Source: Strobilurus pachycystidiatus (Eukaryota; Basidiomycota; Agaricomycetes; Agaricales; Physalacriaceae). Taken from it: a stretch of DNA of 64,000 bases. Every line of letters starts with the position of its first letter. Position 1 is the stretch's first letter. Made by a program: the position numbers and the translations under genes. Location: the NCBI GenBank assembly GCA_019915135.1, contig JAHLMK010000029.1, positions 186,001 through 250,000 of the forward strand, written 5' to 3'. Below are positions 10,052 to 21,232 of the stretch, one piece after another. A model generated the notes under the pieces. That model was given only the letters and a program-made list of their open reading frames with translations, was not told the DNA's origin and did not search any database.

Positions 10052-11440
10052 TTATATCATCGGGAAACGGTATTGATCCCAGTAGGGGTCTCGAAGTATG
10101 GTAAGAAGTCTCCTGTTTACTCCATCTAGCACTGCATGTGAGATGGCAGGCTCGTCTGCCGGAGGAAGACTCTCGCGACCAGGAATCATCCAATCCGTCC
10201 GCACCTTTTTCGCGCCACGCGGAAAATGAACGTCCCATCCAACGACTCCGCTTGTCATGTACCTCTCGCATGCCACGCACGGACGTTTGCTCAGGCCAAT
10301 CCGATCGCCGTGGATTCGCAAGCCATGCGCGCGGAGAAAATTGATCATCTGCACTTCTGGATGGATGCGCAAGGTTTGGACGTGACCCAAGGTCCATGCT
10401 GGATCAGCGCAGGCGTAGAACGGTCCCTTCCGGACTTGTTGCACGAATTCATCGTCCAGCGACGACGTCAGCTCATCCAGATGATCGCGCGGACTCACAG
10501 ACAGTGTGACACTGGACTCGCTGCCTGGAGCCGACGGGGAGAAGGGCTGCGGAATCCAGTCAACCGCCAAACTGTACCCGGAGGCAGTGGTGGTCACTTC
10601 TGGAGGCAGACTATCTGGTCCGTGATCCACAAGGGTGTGTGCTCCGATCTGGTAGAAGCGAATGCGCCAGAGTCGCCTGTATAATCGATAGAGGTAGCGA
10701 TAGGAAAAGGCCGGGACCCACACTTCCGCGAAAAGATCTCTGAAGAGATCGGAAGTCATGATGGCGTCGCACAGCCAGAAGAGACGTTTCAGGGCTTTTT
10801 CGCGACATGGGACGGGAGTGTTCGGATCGAAGGCCAGAATTTCGGCAAGGAACTTGTTGAGAGCAGGAAGGACGTCGTCGGGGGAAAGTTGAAAGGTAGT
10901 GACCAACTTTTGGGCAGTGCGACTCGACAACCGCGCGGGCAAGTTACTTTCTGACCTCCACTCAATCCAATTCTCGACTTGTAAATTGAAGAATTCTGTT
11001 AGAGTGAACCTTACACCCGGGATCACAGAAGCTACCTGCGAGATCTTTCCCGTGATTCGGGACCAGCAATTTGTCGCAGTGAACGCAAGAAGCGCACGGT
11101 CGGTCTGTTTTCTGGCCTCTTTATCATCCCGCCCCAGGAACGCCGTGTTCATGATTTGAAACAGTTCAGTTGCCCTGTCCAGAATCGCCTGACTCGGGGA
11201 ACCTTCAGAGGCGATATGGAACTGAACAAGGCGTGATGGGGCGTTGAGAGAAACAACCAAAGCTATGTTGGTCTGTGCGTCGGGGCTCAGACAGAGGGCA
11301 ATCCAGTTGAGGACCTTGGCCAATCTGTCTGTTGCTTCCGGCATGCGATTTGTCGGGGGACCATCTCCAACAAGGGGTCGACGGTTGTTCACAGTGGCCA
11401 GGATGTAGAAAGAGGATGTCAAACGACGTTGGTCTGCCAT
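10052..11440 (-). CDS. OTT_1508-like deaminase family protein
   Basis: Single-exon 462-aa frame starting at the ATG at 11440. Near residues 360-395 it has RIHPEVQMINFL followed by SKRPCVACERYM, that is HPE plus PCxxC, the zinc-binding and catalytic signature of deaminases in the OTT_1508-like family. The long helical region before it starts with ATDRLAKVLNWIALCL, comparable to ARTVSWIARALA in the protein at 60-1727, which supports common descent. Predicted reaction: hydrolytic deamination of a base, with target unknown. No signal peptide or transmembrane segment is apparent. Both metal ligands and the catalytic Glu are present, so this copy looks catalytically competent. Confidence 0.75.
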   Translation of the reverse strand: MADQRRLTSSFYILATVNNRRPLVGDGPPTNRMPEATDRLAKVLNWIALCLSPDAQTNIALVVSLNAPSRLVQFHIASEGSPSQAILDRATELFQIMNTAFLGRDDKEARKQTDRALLAFTATNCWSRITGKISQVASVIPGVRFTLTEFFNLQVENWIEWRSESNLPARLSSRTAQKLVTTFQLSPDDVLPALNKFLAEILAFDPNTPVPCREKALKRLFWLCDAIMTSDLFRDLFAEVWVPAFSYRYLYRLYRRLWRIRFYQIGAHTLVDHGPDSLPPEVTTTASGYSLAVDWIPQPFSPSAPGSESSVTLSVSPRDHLDELTSSLDDEFVQQVRKGPFYACADPAWTLGHVQTLRIHPEVQMINFLRAHGLRIHGDRIGLSKRPCVACERYMTSGVVGWDVHFPRGAKKVRTDWMIPGRESLPPADEPAISHAVLDGVNRRLLTILRDPYWDQYRFPMI

Positions 11441-13065
11441 TATGATTGTCTACATAATCACCGTCAATGAACACCGCAAGAAGGAAGAGTGTTGTTTGCT
11501 TGCCTTGAGTACGGGGCTCCTTAACTCGCCTCTAGAAAAAGTTATAATCAACCAGAAGACTAGCGCCGAGTGTCAGAAAGCAAGGAGTGGGCAAACAAGG
11601 GAAGGGCCACGTCGCTACACTACGAGTCAGCGTGCACGGTGTAGTGGCCCTGGAGATGCCATTGCTATGACTCGGGCGCGTCATGGGACTGCCATCAACA
11701 ACCGGAAGTGAGGCCCGGATATCCGATTATCTCTTTGCTCTTAGACTACGAAGTACGAATCCGCGACCGCAAATGGCGACGGATCTCAACGCCATTTTTT
11801 CGCATCGACCAACGAGTCTGATGGATGTAGTGTGATTGGCGGAGAGGGCGCACAGAACGCGATGAAGAGCGAGTTGTCCAGACTCCAATATGGGATTAAG
11901 GCGAGTGTTCGGCCTCCTTCTAATTTGCCATGGACTTGCGTTTTGCGACAGTCCTCCTGGGTACCGCTGCCGCGGCCAAGTCAATAATCTGCTTTTACAA
12001 AACCCTGTCTTCGCTTTTCGAACGCGCTTTTTTGGGCTTCGCGTTTGGATCTATTTCCTTCCTTCCTTCCCGACGGTTTGCACTCGCCCGTCATGAAGAA
12101 TGTACTCGTCCATACATCGGTCGTCGGTGTATCTTCTCTTCCTGGATCTCCGTGCAGCTCTTGACGCGTACTTTCTTATTCCTTCCCCCTACCTAAGTGG
12201 TCTGACGCTTTTCTATGCAGCGCTTATGTCCGCGGATTCTCCCCGACTTTTGAGGTCATCGGCGGCACCGACGATGCTTTCATCCTTGGGCGTGCGTATA
12301 AGTTATCCAGTCTTCCTCACGGCCACTTATTCCCGCATGTATAGGCGTCTACACCTGCATGCTCTATCATGTTCTTCAAGCAAAAACACACGTCGCCCGA
12401 CCTTCTCTAGGGAGAATCCTTCTGGCGTAGAGGCTGGGAAGGCGGCTGTGACATGGCGGATCGGATCGGCTATGTACTTTGCTCGTAGGGGCAATACGCT
12501 GCGGACCACAGCCGACAGCGTTGGTAACGTTTACTGCTTTGTCGGTGCTCGTAGGCTGCAGACTTAATGGTAAGATTTGGGATCGTCGCCGTCTCTTCTG
12601 TGCATGAGGGCTGACATCTATATAGTTTGAGCAACGCGTGTACTTTGCTGCCAGTCGTTCAAATTCCGACATATCCCTGCAAGCAGTCCCACAGTTCACG
12701 ACGAGGAAGGTTCACTCATGTGGCAGGGAGAGTTGTCTTCACATGGGCTGCATTAGGAAACGCGAGTCGGTCCTCGTAATTGTAGGCTGCAGATCGAGTT
12801 TCAAGGTTCGCGTTTGTCGCCCCTCCTTCTGTGGATGAACGCTCACCTCTCAGTTAGGTGAGGGACGATTCATCCAGTCTTTCCGTCGTGCTCTCATGTA
12901 TCAATAAAAGGGGGTTCTATTTGACTTTGACGAATAGAACAACGAAACAAAGATACACATTTCTACGAGCGCCGGGGCTTCAAGACAAAAAGACACTCTC
13001 GACGTTGAACCTGAGAACGACATCATCAGTTCGCCACTTCATCATTCAATGTTCATTGAGAGGGC
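11441..13065. other. Gene-poor region with dispersed repeats
   Basis: Bases about 11700-11890 are similar to about 16940-17150, and about 12635-12695 to about 18215-18280, all in direct orientation. I found no convincing gene. A frame from 11930 begins with a hydrophobic stretch (MDLRFATVLLGTAAAA) but ends without further support. Confidence 0.45.
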
Positions 13066-13371
13066 TCACCCATCGGGTGCAGTTCCGCATCCGGAACCAG
13101 GACCAAGCGTCAAGAACGCGCCATTGGTACAAATATCGTGTTGGCCGCCAGATTGGAAGAAAGAGATGTCGTTGGGAACACCGGAATAACCGAAGGACCT
13201 CGCCGACCCGCCGTTGGTGAAGAAGATACATTCACCGGATGTGGCTGAGCTGTCGACGCTGGTGATTGCGCCAGTGCAGCCGGCGCCAGCGAAGGCGGTG
13301 ATCGTGGCTGACATGGCCGGAGAGGCAGCAGCGAGGAGAGCGGCGGCGATGAAGACGACGTTGAATTGCAT
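13066..13371 (-). CDS. Small secreted protein (paralogue 1)
   Basis: 101-aa protein starting at the ATG at 13371. It begins with a typical signal peptide (MQFNVVFIAAALLAAASPAM) with a likely cleavage after SA, leaving about 79 residues. The mature part has four cysteines (GAGCTG, SGECIFF, HDICTNG, GSGCGTA) and the motif GPGSGCGTAPDG directly before the stop. It is 101 aa like its paralogue at 16048-16353, and the two differ by scattered substitutions, which indicates protein-level selection. Role unknown; small cysteine-containing secreted proteins of mushrooms are often cell-wall, antimicrobial or effector proteins, but nothing here decides between these. An upstream in-frame ATG at 13413 (MSCSSLHLPWQLHN) would bury the signal peptide, so it is rejected as the start. 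Confidence 0.78.
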   Translation of the reverse strand: MQFNVVFIAAALLAAASPAMSATITAFAGAGCTGAITSVDSSATSGECIFFTNGGSARSFGYSGVPNDISFFQSGGQHDICTNGAFLTLGPGSGCGTAPDG

Positions 13372-13507
13372 GTTGTGTAGCTGCCAGGGAAGGTGGAGTG
13401 AGCTGCAGCTCATACCGACGGAAGAGGAGTAAGAGGGTCACGACGCTAACCTGTTCGAAGAGTACTCTGAATAGGAACTGAGTGAAAACCCTTCAGAGAG
13501 CTCAGGC

Positions 13508-13514
13508 TTTTATA
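13508..13514 (-). promoter_or_regulatory. Candidate TATA box of secreted protein 1
   Basis: TATAAAA on the minus strand, 137 bases before the start codon. The leader between them is similar to that of the second secreted-protein gene, including a shared stretch TCTTCGAACAGGTTAGC. Confidence 0.4.
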
Positions 13515-15950
13515 TGTTCCAGAGAAACGTATGTGTAAGCACAAGTCTCACCTTAAGTCTGCGGGGATTGGCCACCCCCATAGGTTGAATAAGAAACGGG
13601 GCGAGAAATTCCAACCTGACCATCAAATGAATCGTTGAGGATATACATCTCATTCAACCGCCGGCTGTCATTGGGGCAGTGGAGCCATGCTGTCACGAAC
13701 GGGAATGTTTCATACGAGCATCATACGAGCGCTAGAGCGGCGATGGACATGAATATTGAGCAATACAAGTAGACCGAGTCAGCAGTTCTGATTCACTAGC
13801 TGTGAGACGGGAGAAGCGGCCGAACATAGCGGAACTCTGCATTTCGAAAGGTCGAATTATTACGACGAGTCGACACGGTCATCTTCGGGCAATGAAGTGG
13901 AAAGTGGATGGATGGCAGGTAATGGTGTCAAGCCAGGATATCCATCGAGTTTCGTACGTGTGTGTTCGCTCCATGTGCCGCCTCCGCCGCTCCTTCTCTC
14001 GACTTCTGTCTTCCACCCTACCACAGGGACGACTGCGCATGTGAAGCCAGATGCCGAGTATGTACGCGACATGACCAGTGCAAGAGAGGGTAGAGAACGA
14101 GATCTGCGAGGCAAAGGCACCCACGCGAGCGACGAGAGCTTTTACAAGGACAGCTATGTGATGGCCCGGGGATGTCAACTCTCCCACACATGCGAGTTGA
14201 GTATTCTCGGGGGAAGGTTTTACTACCACAAATGTGACATAGAATTGCTATTCTCCAGTTTTGAACCTTGTTACCATCTGACTAGTGGCGTAGCGTGTTT
14301 ACGTGCTCCCGAGCCTATATGTTCTTCTGCGTCTCAATCGCGACTCTCCTGGGTTTGTATATAGATTCACCTCCCCTGCCTGCTGTAGTTAAACGTAACA
14401 CATACCGGAGTGATTGTTGCGAGAGATGTAACGCGAGGTGGAGTACATAGTACCGCAGCGCATAACGATCTGCTCGATGTCTTCTGTCCACGTGATGGTT
14501 TCACCCTTATGCGATCCTTCTTAACCCTGTGATGTTCTTGAGCTCCCATCTTTCGGCCTACCAGCCGAATGAATTGAGCCTATTTCCGTCTTAGGAAACG
14601 ATACAATAACAGATTCATACCTACCATCGACCCGCGGGTGAGTCCAGCATCTTGCGCACTCTTGAAATCTGGCCAAGGCCCAGAGCTACAAAGATTGAAG
14701 TCTACTTTACTTACTTGGTGAAGCTAGGTCAATCTTTCTCTGAATCGTACAATGAAATTCAGCACGACAGATTCTGTCCAGAGATGGTCGCTGGCATTTT
14801 TAAAAGGTCCCATGTCCTGCTAATATTAGCACAAGTAGAGGCCTGACGCCGTAAGGAGCACCGTATAACGATACTAATCCATACCACAGAAGGCGGTCAC
14901 GACTCACCGAGACAGTCTCCAATAGCTCAATGACATCTGTAGTCGCATCGGGGGGAGTCTTTACATCAGCAGCGGACGCCACACAACAGGCAATATGAAC
15001 TGACACAAAGTTCACTGCTTGATGTCTGCGGATCTTGCCATGGGCGGTAAGTTGTCGAGGTACGCAATACACTTGTCTTCCTTGCGCGCTTGATGCTGTT
15101 GCTTCTCTGTCGTAAATAAAGCTAGGTTCGGTATCGTATTGCTTGTGTCGCCTCCGTCAAGGCTCGGGCTCGCGGATAGCCTCCTGGCTGATTCTTGCAG
15201 TTGTCCCCGCCGCGCCTCGTATCATCCCAGCCAGGGCTGGTCCACCTGGGCAGTTGTTTCGTGTAGTAGGATGGAAGTAGGTAAAATGAAAAAGAACTTC
15301 GAAAAGAGCCTGTAGGAAGAGTCACGTGGCCATTGCGTCATCGCGCACGGGCCAAAGCGACATGCGGACCTACCCTTTGAATTCAAGCTGCCATCTGCCT
15401 GCCTCTCGCTTCCCCTCGCGAGGATGTCGATATCGACTCGTGACTCGTCGTAAACCTCAAGTTCTTCAGAAATAGAGCTCCGCGCGGCTCGGCTGTCTCT
15501 CGAAGATGTCCGTGTCGACTTGTTGTAACACTCAAGCCCTCAACAACAGAGCTCCGCATGATGCGGCATTGCGGTCGCTTCTCGAAGATGTACATGTCGA
15601 CTCGTCCTACCTTCAAACCTTTTGGAGACAGAGTTCTGCAAAGTTCGACCCATTCTCTCGTCTTACGTTTAGTGAAGTGCTCACTCCGTCGACAGTTCGC
15701 ACTTTCGCCGCGTTAACGCTCGTATGATGTTTGTATGAAATCTCTACGTTTGTGTTCGACATGGCTCCACTAGCAGCTGATCACTCAATGTGATGTATAT
15801 CGATTCAGTTGATGTACTCAACGAATGAAACTCAAAGGGCCTTTCTGGATAATCTTCCGGTCGCAATTTATCGCCCATTTCCCATGCCATATGCGGGCGT
15901 GGCCAGATTACACATAATGTGAGGCTCCGTGCAGGTCTGTTTCCATCTAA
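13515..15950. other. Gene-poor region between divergent secreted-protein genes
   Basis: No gene is supported. It contains the dispersed repeat described separately at 15185-15660. Short frames are scattered throughout but none has domain-like features. Confidence 0.45.
15185..15660. repeat. Dispersed repeat, uninterrupted copy
   Basis: Similar to sequence at about 53620-53835 plus its continuation at about 60415-60500. Shared landmarks are CACGTG followed by ATTGCGTCATC, then AGCTGCCA, a CTCGCTT/CCGCTT stretch and CGTCGTAA. The right half (15430-15640) contains about three degenerate tandem units of roughly 80 bp. Each has a GAGCTCCG-like start and a TCTCGAAGATGT / GTCGACT core. It shows no coding potential and no terminal repeats I could define. 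Confidence 0.5.
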
Positions 15951-16047
15951 ACAGTACTCTTCGAACAGGTTAGCTCCGTGCCCTCCTTACTTCCCTTCCG
16001 GTTGTATACGCTTCAGCTCACTACACTTACCCTGGCAGCTACACAAG

Positions 16048-16353
16048 ATGCAACTCAACGTCGTCTTAATTGCCACCGCTCTCCTTGCTGCTGCCTCTCC
16101 GGGGATGTCAGCCACGATCACCGCCTTCGCCAGCGCCGGCTGCACTGGCACGATCACCAACGTCGACGGCTCAGCCGCGGCTGGTCAATGTATCTTCTTC
16201 GCCAACGACGGCGAGGCGAGGTCTTTCGGTTATTCTAGTGTCCCCAACAACATCTCGTTCTACCAAGGTGGCGGGAGCAACCTCTTTTGTGGCAATCCCC
16301 CGTTCTTGACGCTTGGTCCTGGTTCTGGATGTGGAACTGCACCTGACGGGTAA
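16048..16353 (+). CDS. Small secreted protein (paralogue 2)
   Basis: 101-aa protein with signal peptide MQLNVVLIATALLAAASPGM and a mature part of about 79 residues. Its four cysteines match paralogue 1 (SAGCTG, AGQCIFF, NLFCGNP, GSGCGTA), and it has the same C-terminal GPGSGCGTAPDG and stop. The leader upstream (15951-16047) is clearly related to that of the gene at 13066-13371, so promoter and coding sequence were duplicated together. The two genes are oriented head to head, about 2.7 kb apart. Function unknown. The start is set by the signal peptide; an in-frame ATG at 15919 would put 43 residues in front of it. Confidence 0.78.
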   Translation: MQLNVVLIATALLAAASPGMSATITAFASAGCTGTITNVDGSAAAGQCIFFANDGEARSFGYSSVPNNISFYQGGGSNLFCGNPPFLTLGPGSGCGTAPDG

Positions 16354-19300
16354 GCCTTCTCAGTGAACATGTATCGATGAAGTGGCGAATTGATAATGTC
16401 GGTGCTAGATTCTCCGTCATGAGTGTCGTGTTCCATTGATGCCTCAGCGCTTCTGGTCGGAATGTATATATCTGTTTCGTCGTTCTATCCGACAAAGTCA
16501 AATACTGTAAGAGATTTTTGTTCAAGGCGGGAGTGCACCTCGTATTAGCTCTCTTGAGAACTGCCAGGGTATAAAGTGCGGTGTAAAGTGCGGCGGGGAG
16601 AAACAGATATGATCATCTTGATAATGATATCGTTGGAGTAAGAAGATCCCCGAGAAATGAGCTATGCTTTCGACCGATGGAGCACTGTGAGCAGGTAGAT
16701 GAACACCAAGAAATGGGAAATATTGTGTTGATGAAACGCGCATTTCCCAACTCCCATAGTCGTGTTTGTGCGTCGAGCTACTTTGTATAGATTCCGTAGG
16801 TACGACACGGAAAACAACAAAGCTTTTGCCAGCGTCTAGAACCACTTGACTGACACTCTTACCCGCAATACTCAAAAACACGTCCGAGATGAAAGCGAGC
16901 ACGCGTGCGCAATAGGGCTAGTGGCAAAGTGACGACTGCCATCAATGACCGGGAGTGAGGCCCGGACATCCGAACCTCTCTTTGCTCATCACGACGACGA
17001 CAATCTGGCAAACATTTGGCAAGATTGTAGCCTCAGAGTCATTGCCGATTTAACTTCTTCTTGGATCGACCGACGGGACCCTGGAAACGCTTCGACTCAG
17101 ATTGAATAGCTGTCGTGTACCTGGCGGGAGAGCGCACAAAAGGCGAAGAATCGGGAGTCGATTCCGTATGCGACTGGTCCAACATGGTAGTCAGGTGAGT
17201 TTACCGCCTCATTTTTAGTGTGTCATTGACCTACGTTCTACGACAGCTCTCTTAGACATCGCCGCCGCGCCTTAGTGCCGACTCTGTCCTTAGTCTAGCA
17301 AACCATCTGGTTCCTTCTCGTAAACACCGTGCTTTGGGATTCCTTGATTCTCTTCCTATTTTTTGACGGTATTTTCCCGTATGTCTCCAAGCAGGGAACC
17401 ATCCATGCACCGGCCAGCGTGTATCTTTTCGTTCAAGCATTCAGTGCAGGCATCACCGCGCCTGAGACTTCATGGCACCTCGCACCCCCTTATTCAAGCC
17501 TACTCGAACTTGACTATCGAACGCCTCCTCTGGTAGGACAAGACTAAAGAACGAGAACGCTAGGCATATTCATATCACTCGTTGGGTCTAGCATGGTCGA
17601 CCTGTCTTCCCGCTTCAAGGTATCTGATACGCCCGACACCATGCCACTCGGTCAATACGACACTTTCGCGTCGAACATGCACCTCGTTCTCAAAAGATGT
17701 CGCTTGCAATGGAAACGCGGCTCGTCTCACGATTGAGGGATCGTCATTTATTGTTGGGTTGGAAGAAAGGGATCAATGTACGCTCGTTTTTGAAGGTGAA
17801 GTCCCGTGCGCTGCTCCTTCCGTGTTGATACGGAACTGTGTGTGCTGATAAAGACGCTAGCGGTCGAGGTACACATAACCTAACGGACGAATTGGATCTC
17901 CTCTACCGCTACCACGACAGACCACAGAAAAGTCCGCAACAAATGTGCAGCTTCGAACCTTCCAGATATGCGGGCCTGGGGGGAAACGCTTGCTATGAAA
18001 CGGATGCGGATGCGCGAGCAGGATGCTCTCGAGGTCAGCAGCCAAGCAGCATATTGCATCGACGATAGCGACCGTGACGCTGGGAGAGGTCGCTGCCTGG
18101 GGTGCGCGGCAGTTCGGGTAGTCCTCGGGGGATACGGCCACTCAATGGCGGTCGGTAGGAGTGAATGTGTTGGTCTCGTCCTTCTGTCTTGGTAAATGAA
18201 CGCTCACACGCCTGGAGAACGCGTTCAGTTTGCTGCCAGTCACGCCGATTCCGACATGTTTACGCGAGCAGTCAGTGACCTGCTGCGTCCTTTTCGCGCG
18301 TGTGTAGCTTCTTCTGCACCGCTCCTATCTCACGTTCGTCCTTCTCGAGGCTTCCTCCTTCGACCATGGCAAGGTCTTCTATGATGTCGCACCATTATCA
18401 GGCCTTGACAGACGGCTATCATGCCGACCTTCCATCCAAACCCGCATTCTATGCAGTCTACACGGGAGCTCGAGCTGCTGCTATCAATTTGGCGTGTCAA
18501 CCCACTTTCTATTACTGTGATACTGGGCGTAAGATGTGACGCTGTCTCAATATGAACCTCGATAGTGGCTGTATCTCATCGTCGTCGATCCGTTAGCTCA
18601 TACCACTACGTTTCCATCGGCAACTTTGCCAGGGACTGAGTACGTTATCCTGCGTGTGTGAAACATTTATTCGTACCCAGCACATGGTCGCAATCCTCTC
18701 ATTAGGTTTCCCGACGTCCAGTAACAAGTCTCTTATTTTTTTCTGGGATGCTCACTTGTCTGACTGCACTATTCGTGATCAAGGACGATTCGTCGTCGCT
18801 GATGGCAGTGCTTACGACGACGCTGGAATCTTCAAACCCAGCCGCATCGTCCCTGTTTTCAAGTTCTGTTTGCTTGGTTTTGAGACGACAGTCTCGGTCG
18901 ACGGTGTTGAACAAGACGAGAAGATGCTGTTCCAGATCGCCCATCACCCGCTGATGTCGGTGTCAGCACTGACATACGTCCATTATGGCACACGTCAAGA
19001 GGATCCCTGATGTCTAAGAGTTGTCCTGCTTATTCGAGAGTCGACGTCTGCTGCGCAGTGAAGCAGGGATGGACGAGTGCGGGATGCTATCTTCAGGATG
19101 TCAATTTGTGCTGTTGCTAGAGTCGTGACTTATTTGTGCACTCGAACCCAAAATGGTGTGCTCGAGCTCCTCTTGCACTTTCCCCTTGAACTCAAAGCAA
19201 AACCAGACTGGAGAAGTGCCCTGCTCCTGGACCAATGCAAGCACTCTTCTCAGTGGTTTTGCATGAGTGTCAGTTTCTGAAACATCTGCGTCTCTACGTG

Positions 19301-19742
19301 CCAACACGGGAAGTCGTCCCTTCACGCGTACGGGATTCTTGGCAATGTGCTTGGATCGCGGCGCGCATCAGAAGATTGGGCTGTGATCGGCGTTTACCGG
19401 CGGCAATCAATTACATAATCAACGCCTATAAGGGACGAACCCTACTTACAGGATTAACATTGACCCTGCGCATCGATTAGCGTCGCAGCCTCTACCTGAG
19501 CCATCAAATCAAACCTCAAAAAAATAAAGCCCTCCTGCAAGAAAACACGGTCCGTCCCATCGGCACTCAGACCAACGGCGTTTTCTTGGATCATTTCGCA
19601 ATATTTCGCCTCCCTTGAAGAAGTATCCATCTCGCGACGCGACCCGTCATGCATCATGCTCCATGCAGGGACCCTGGTTGCACCACGAAAATAAATATCA
19701 GTCTCCAGGGCTCGCCGAAGGTGTTTCCTCCCTTCCCCCACG
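16354..19742. other. Gene-poor, repeat-rich region
   Basis: The longest frame (18654-19010) has no recognisable motif. Repeat similarity to 11700-12700 and 8735 is present at about 16940-17150 and 18215-18280. A frame at 18378-18539 has a loose resemblance to viroplasmin-type sequence but is too short to call. Confidence 0.45.
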
Positions 19743-21232
19743 ATGGTCGACTGGCAGTCCATTGAACAGCTCACAAAGAACGCGGGTACGCATTTCCTCT
19801 TCGCTTGTCTGTGTCGTCAGCTAATCCTCGCCAGCTTCGTTCACCAACCTTGTCCATACTCTGCTGGGGATATACATGTGCGTCATTCTTTTTTTCTACG
19901 ACGCGCACGCTCCACTGGACTGACTATCGCCCAGATGGGAATGGGTGAACACGCTGGGATTCGAGTGGGATATTATACGCCGGAAACAAAAGATGAGATG
20001 GCCTCTGGTAAGTACAGCGTTCCCTCCGACTTTTCTTTGCCTATCACTTGCCAGATTCCGTATATGTACTGTCGGTACGCGATGCTCGGGGGCCTCATCG
20101 GATTGTACGTTTCTTCCCGGGTATCAACACGCCCCTCTGATTGTCGTCTAGCACTATATCTCTGAATGAGACCACCGTGTGCGTGTCCGAGTCGCGGTTT
20201 CCCGTCTTTCTTCTGTTGCTCACCGTGATGTTTAGTGAGATGGACTGCAACGCGCTCTATCGCATTATGCAGTTCCTCGGAAACACGGCTCTAGGCGCCG
20301 CCAGCATCAATCTCTCCATTCGAACGTCCGTCCGGTGAATTCCTCATACTCTCCGACTCCATCTGAACGCTCTTTCTTTCTTTTTGCAGCATGGCGATCT
20401 ACAAAGACAACAAATTCATCGTCTATCCGCTCATTGCCGTTATTCTGGGACACTGGGCCATCATCATCAAGTCTATCACCAACGTCAACGCTGTGTGGGT
20501 CGACGGCCTTGGGTGCACGACGTCGTCCAGTGATCCGACGTTCTTCGTGGCGATGTATGCGTACACGATGGGTTTCGACTTCATCGTGATGTGCTTGATG
20601 GCGTACAAACTGCGCGTCGTCAACAGGGGAAACAAAAGCCCCATTGCGCACATGATGCTGTTCGACGGGCTGGGTTATTTCTTCATGGCGTGCGCACCCT
20701 GCATCAACTTCACATACGGTAGACTGACGTGTCTGCTTGTCCACAGGTTCATCGTCAACCTCATCGCCGTCGTGTTCTCCATCCTCAACCTCAACCAGGT
20801 GATGTCCATCATCGCGGATATCCCAGCAACCACCTTCGCTACAGTGCGTTCATACAGTTCTTCCCATGTTCCTCAGCTAATCCAACTTTCCCTTGTAGAT
20901 CTTCTCCTGCCGCGTTGTTCGACGCCTCTATCAATACCAAAGCAAGGGAGCGCAGGTCTACAGGTATTGTCCTCTAATCAATTCTGCATGTCTCATCCTG
21001 ACCCCGCCAAGCAGCGGCGGCGCTGGTTCCAGCAGCGCGCGTTACGTCCCGAATCCTCCAACCAATGTGCACGTTCAGGTGCGCTCCATCTTCCTACCCA
21101 TTGAGCGGGATATTGTCTGATCCCTGAGTCTAGATGTCGACGTTTGTCCGAAGCGATGATCAGAAGGAACCGAACGAGGCTGATTTTGAGCGAGGGGAGT
21201 TCAAGGCAGGACCTCTGCATACTGTTATGTAG
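19743..21232 (+). CDS. Seven-helix membrane protein (mushroom-expanded family)
   Basis: Eleven exons rebuilt from splice sites and phase: 19743-19785, 19835-19877, 19935-20007, 20055-20104, 20152-20178, 20236-20325, 20390-20689, 20747-20843, 20899-20963, 21015-21078, 21134-21232. They sum to 951 nt, or 316 aa. The start is MVDWQSIEQLTKNA. Landmarks of an agaricomycete multi-pass family are WEWVNTLGFEWDIIRRKQ (first loop), NCELYR-like MDCNALYRIMQFLGNTALG, YPLIAVILGHWAIIIKS, AYTMGFDFIVMCLMAYKL and NLIAVVFSILNLNQVMSIIAD, then a basic cytosolic CRVVRRLYQY. About seven hydrophobic segments are seen. The family is common in mushrooms, without a known ligand or activity that I can name. The predicted site is a cell membrane, with a soluble, charged C-terminal tail. 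Confidence 0.8.

Noticed and set aside
18378..18539. Frame with KPAFYAVYTGARAAA, loosely like a viroplasmin (RNase H1 N-terminal) segment.
   Set aside because: Only one short stretch fits; the Trp/Cys core and the continuation are missing.
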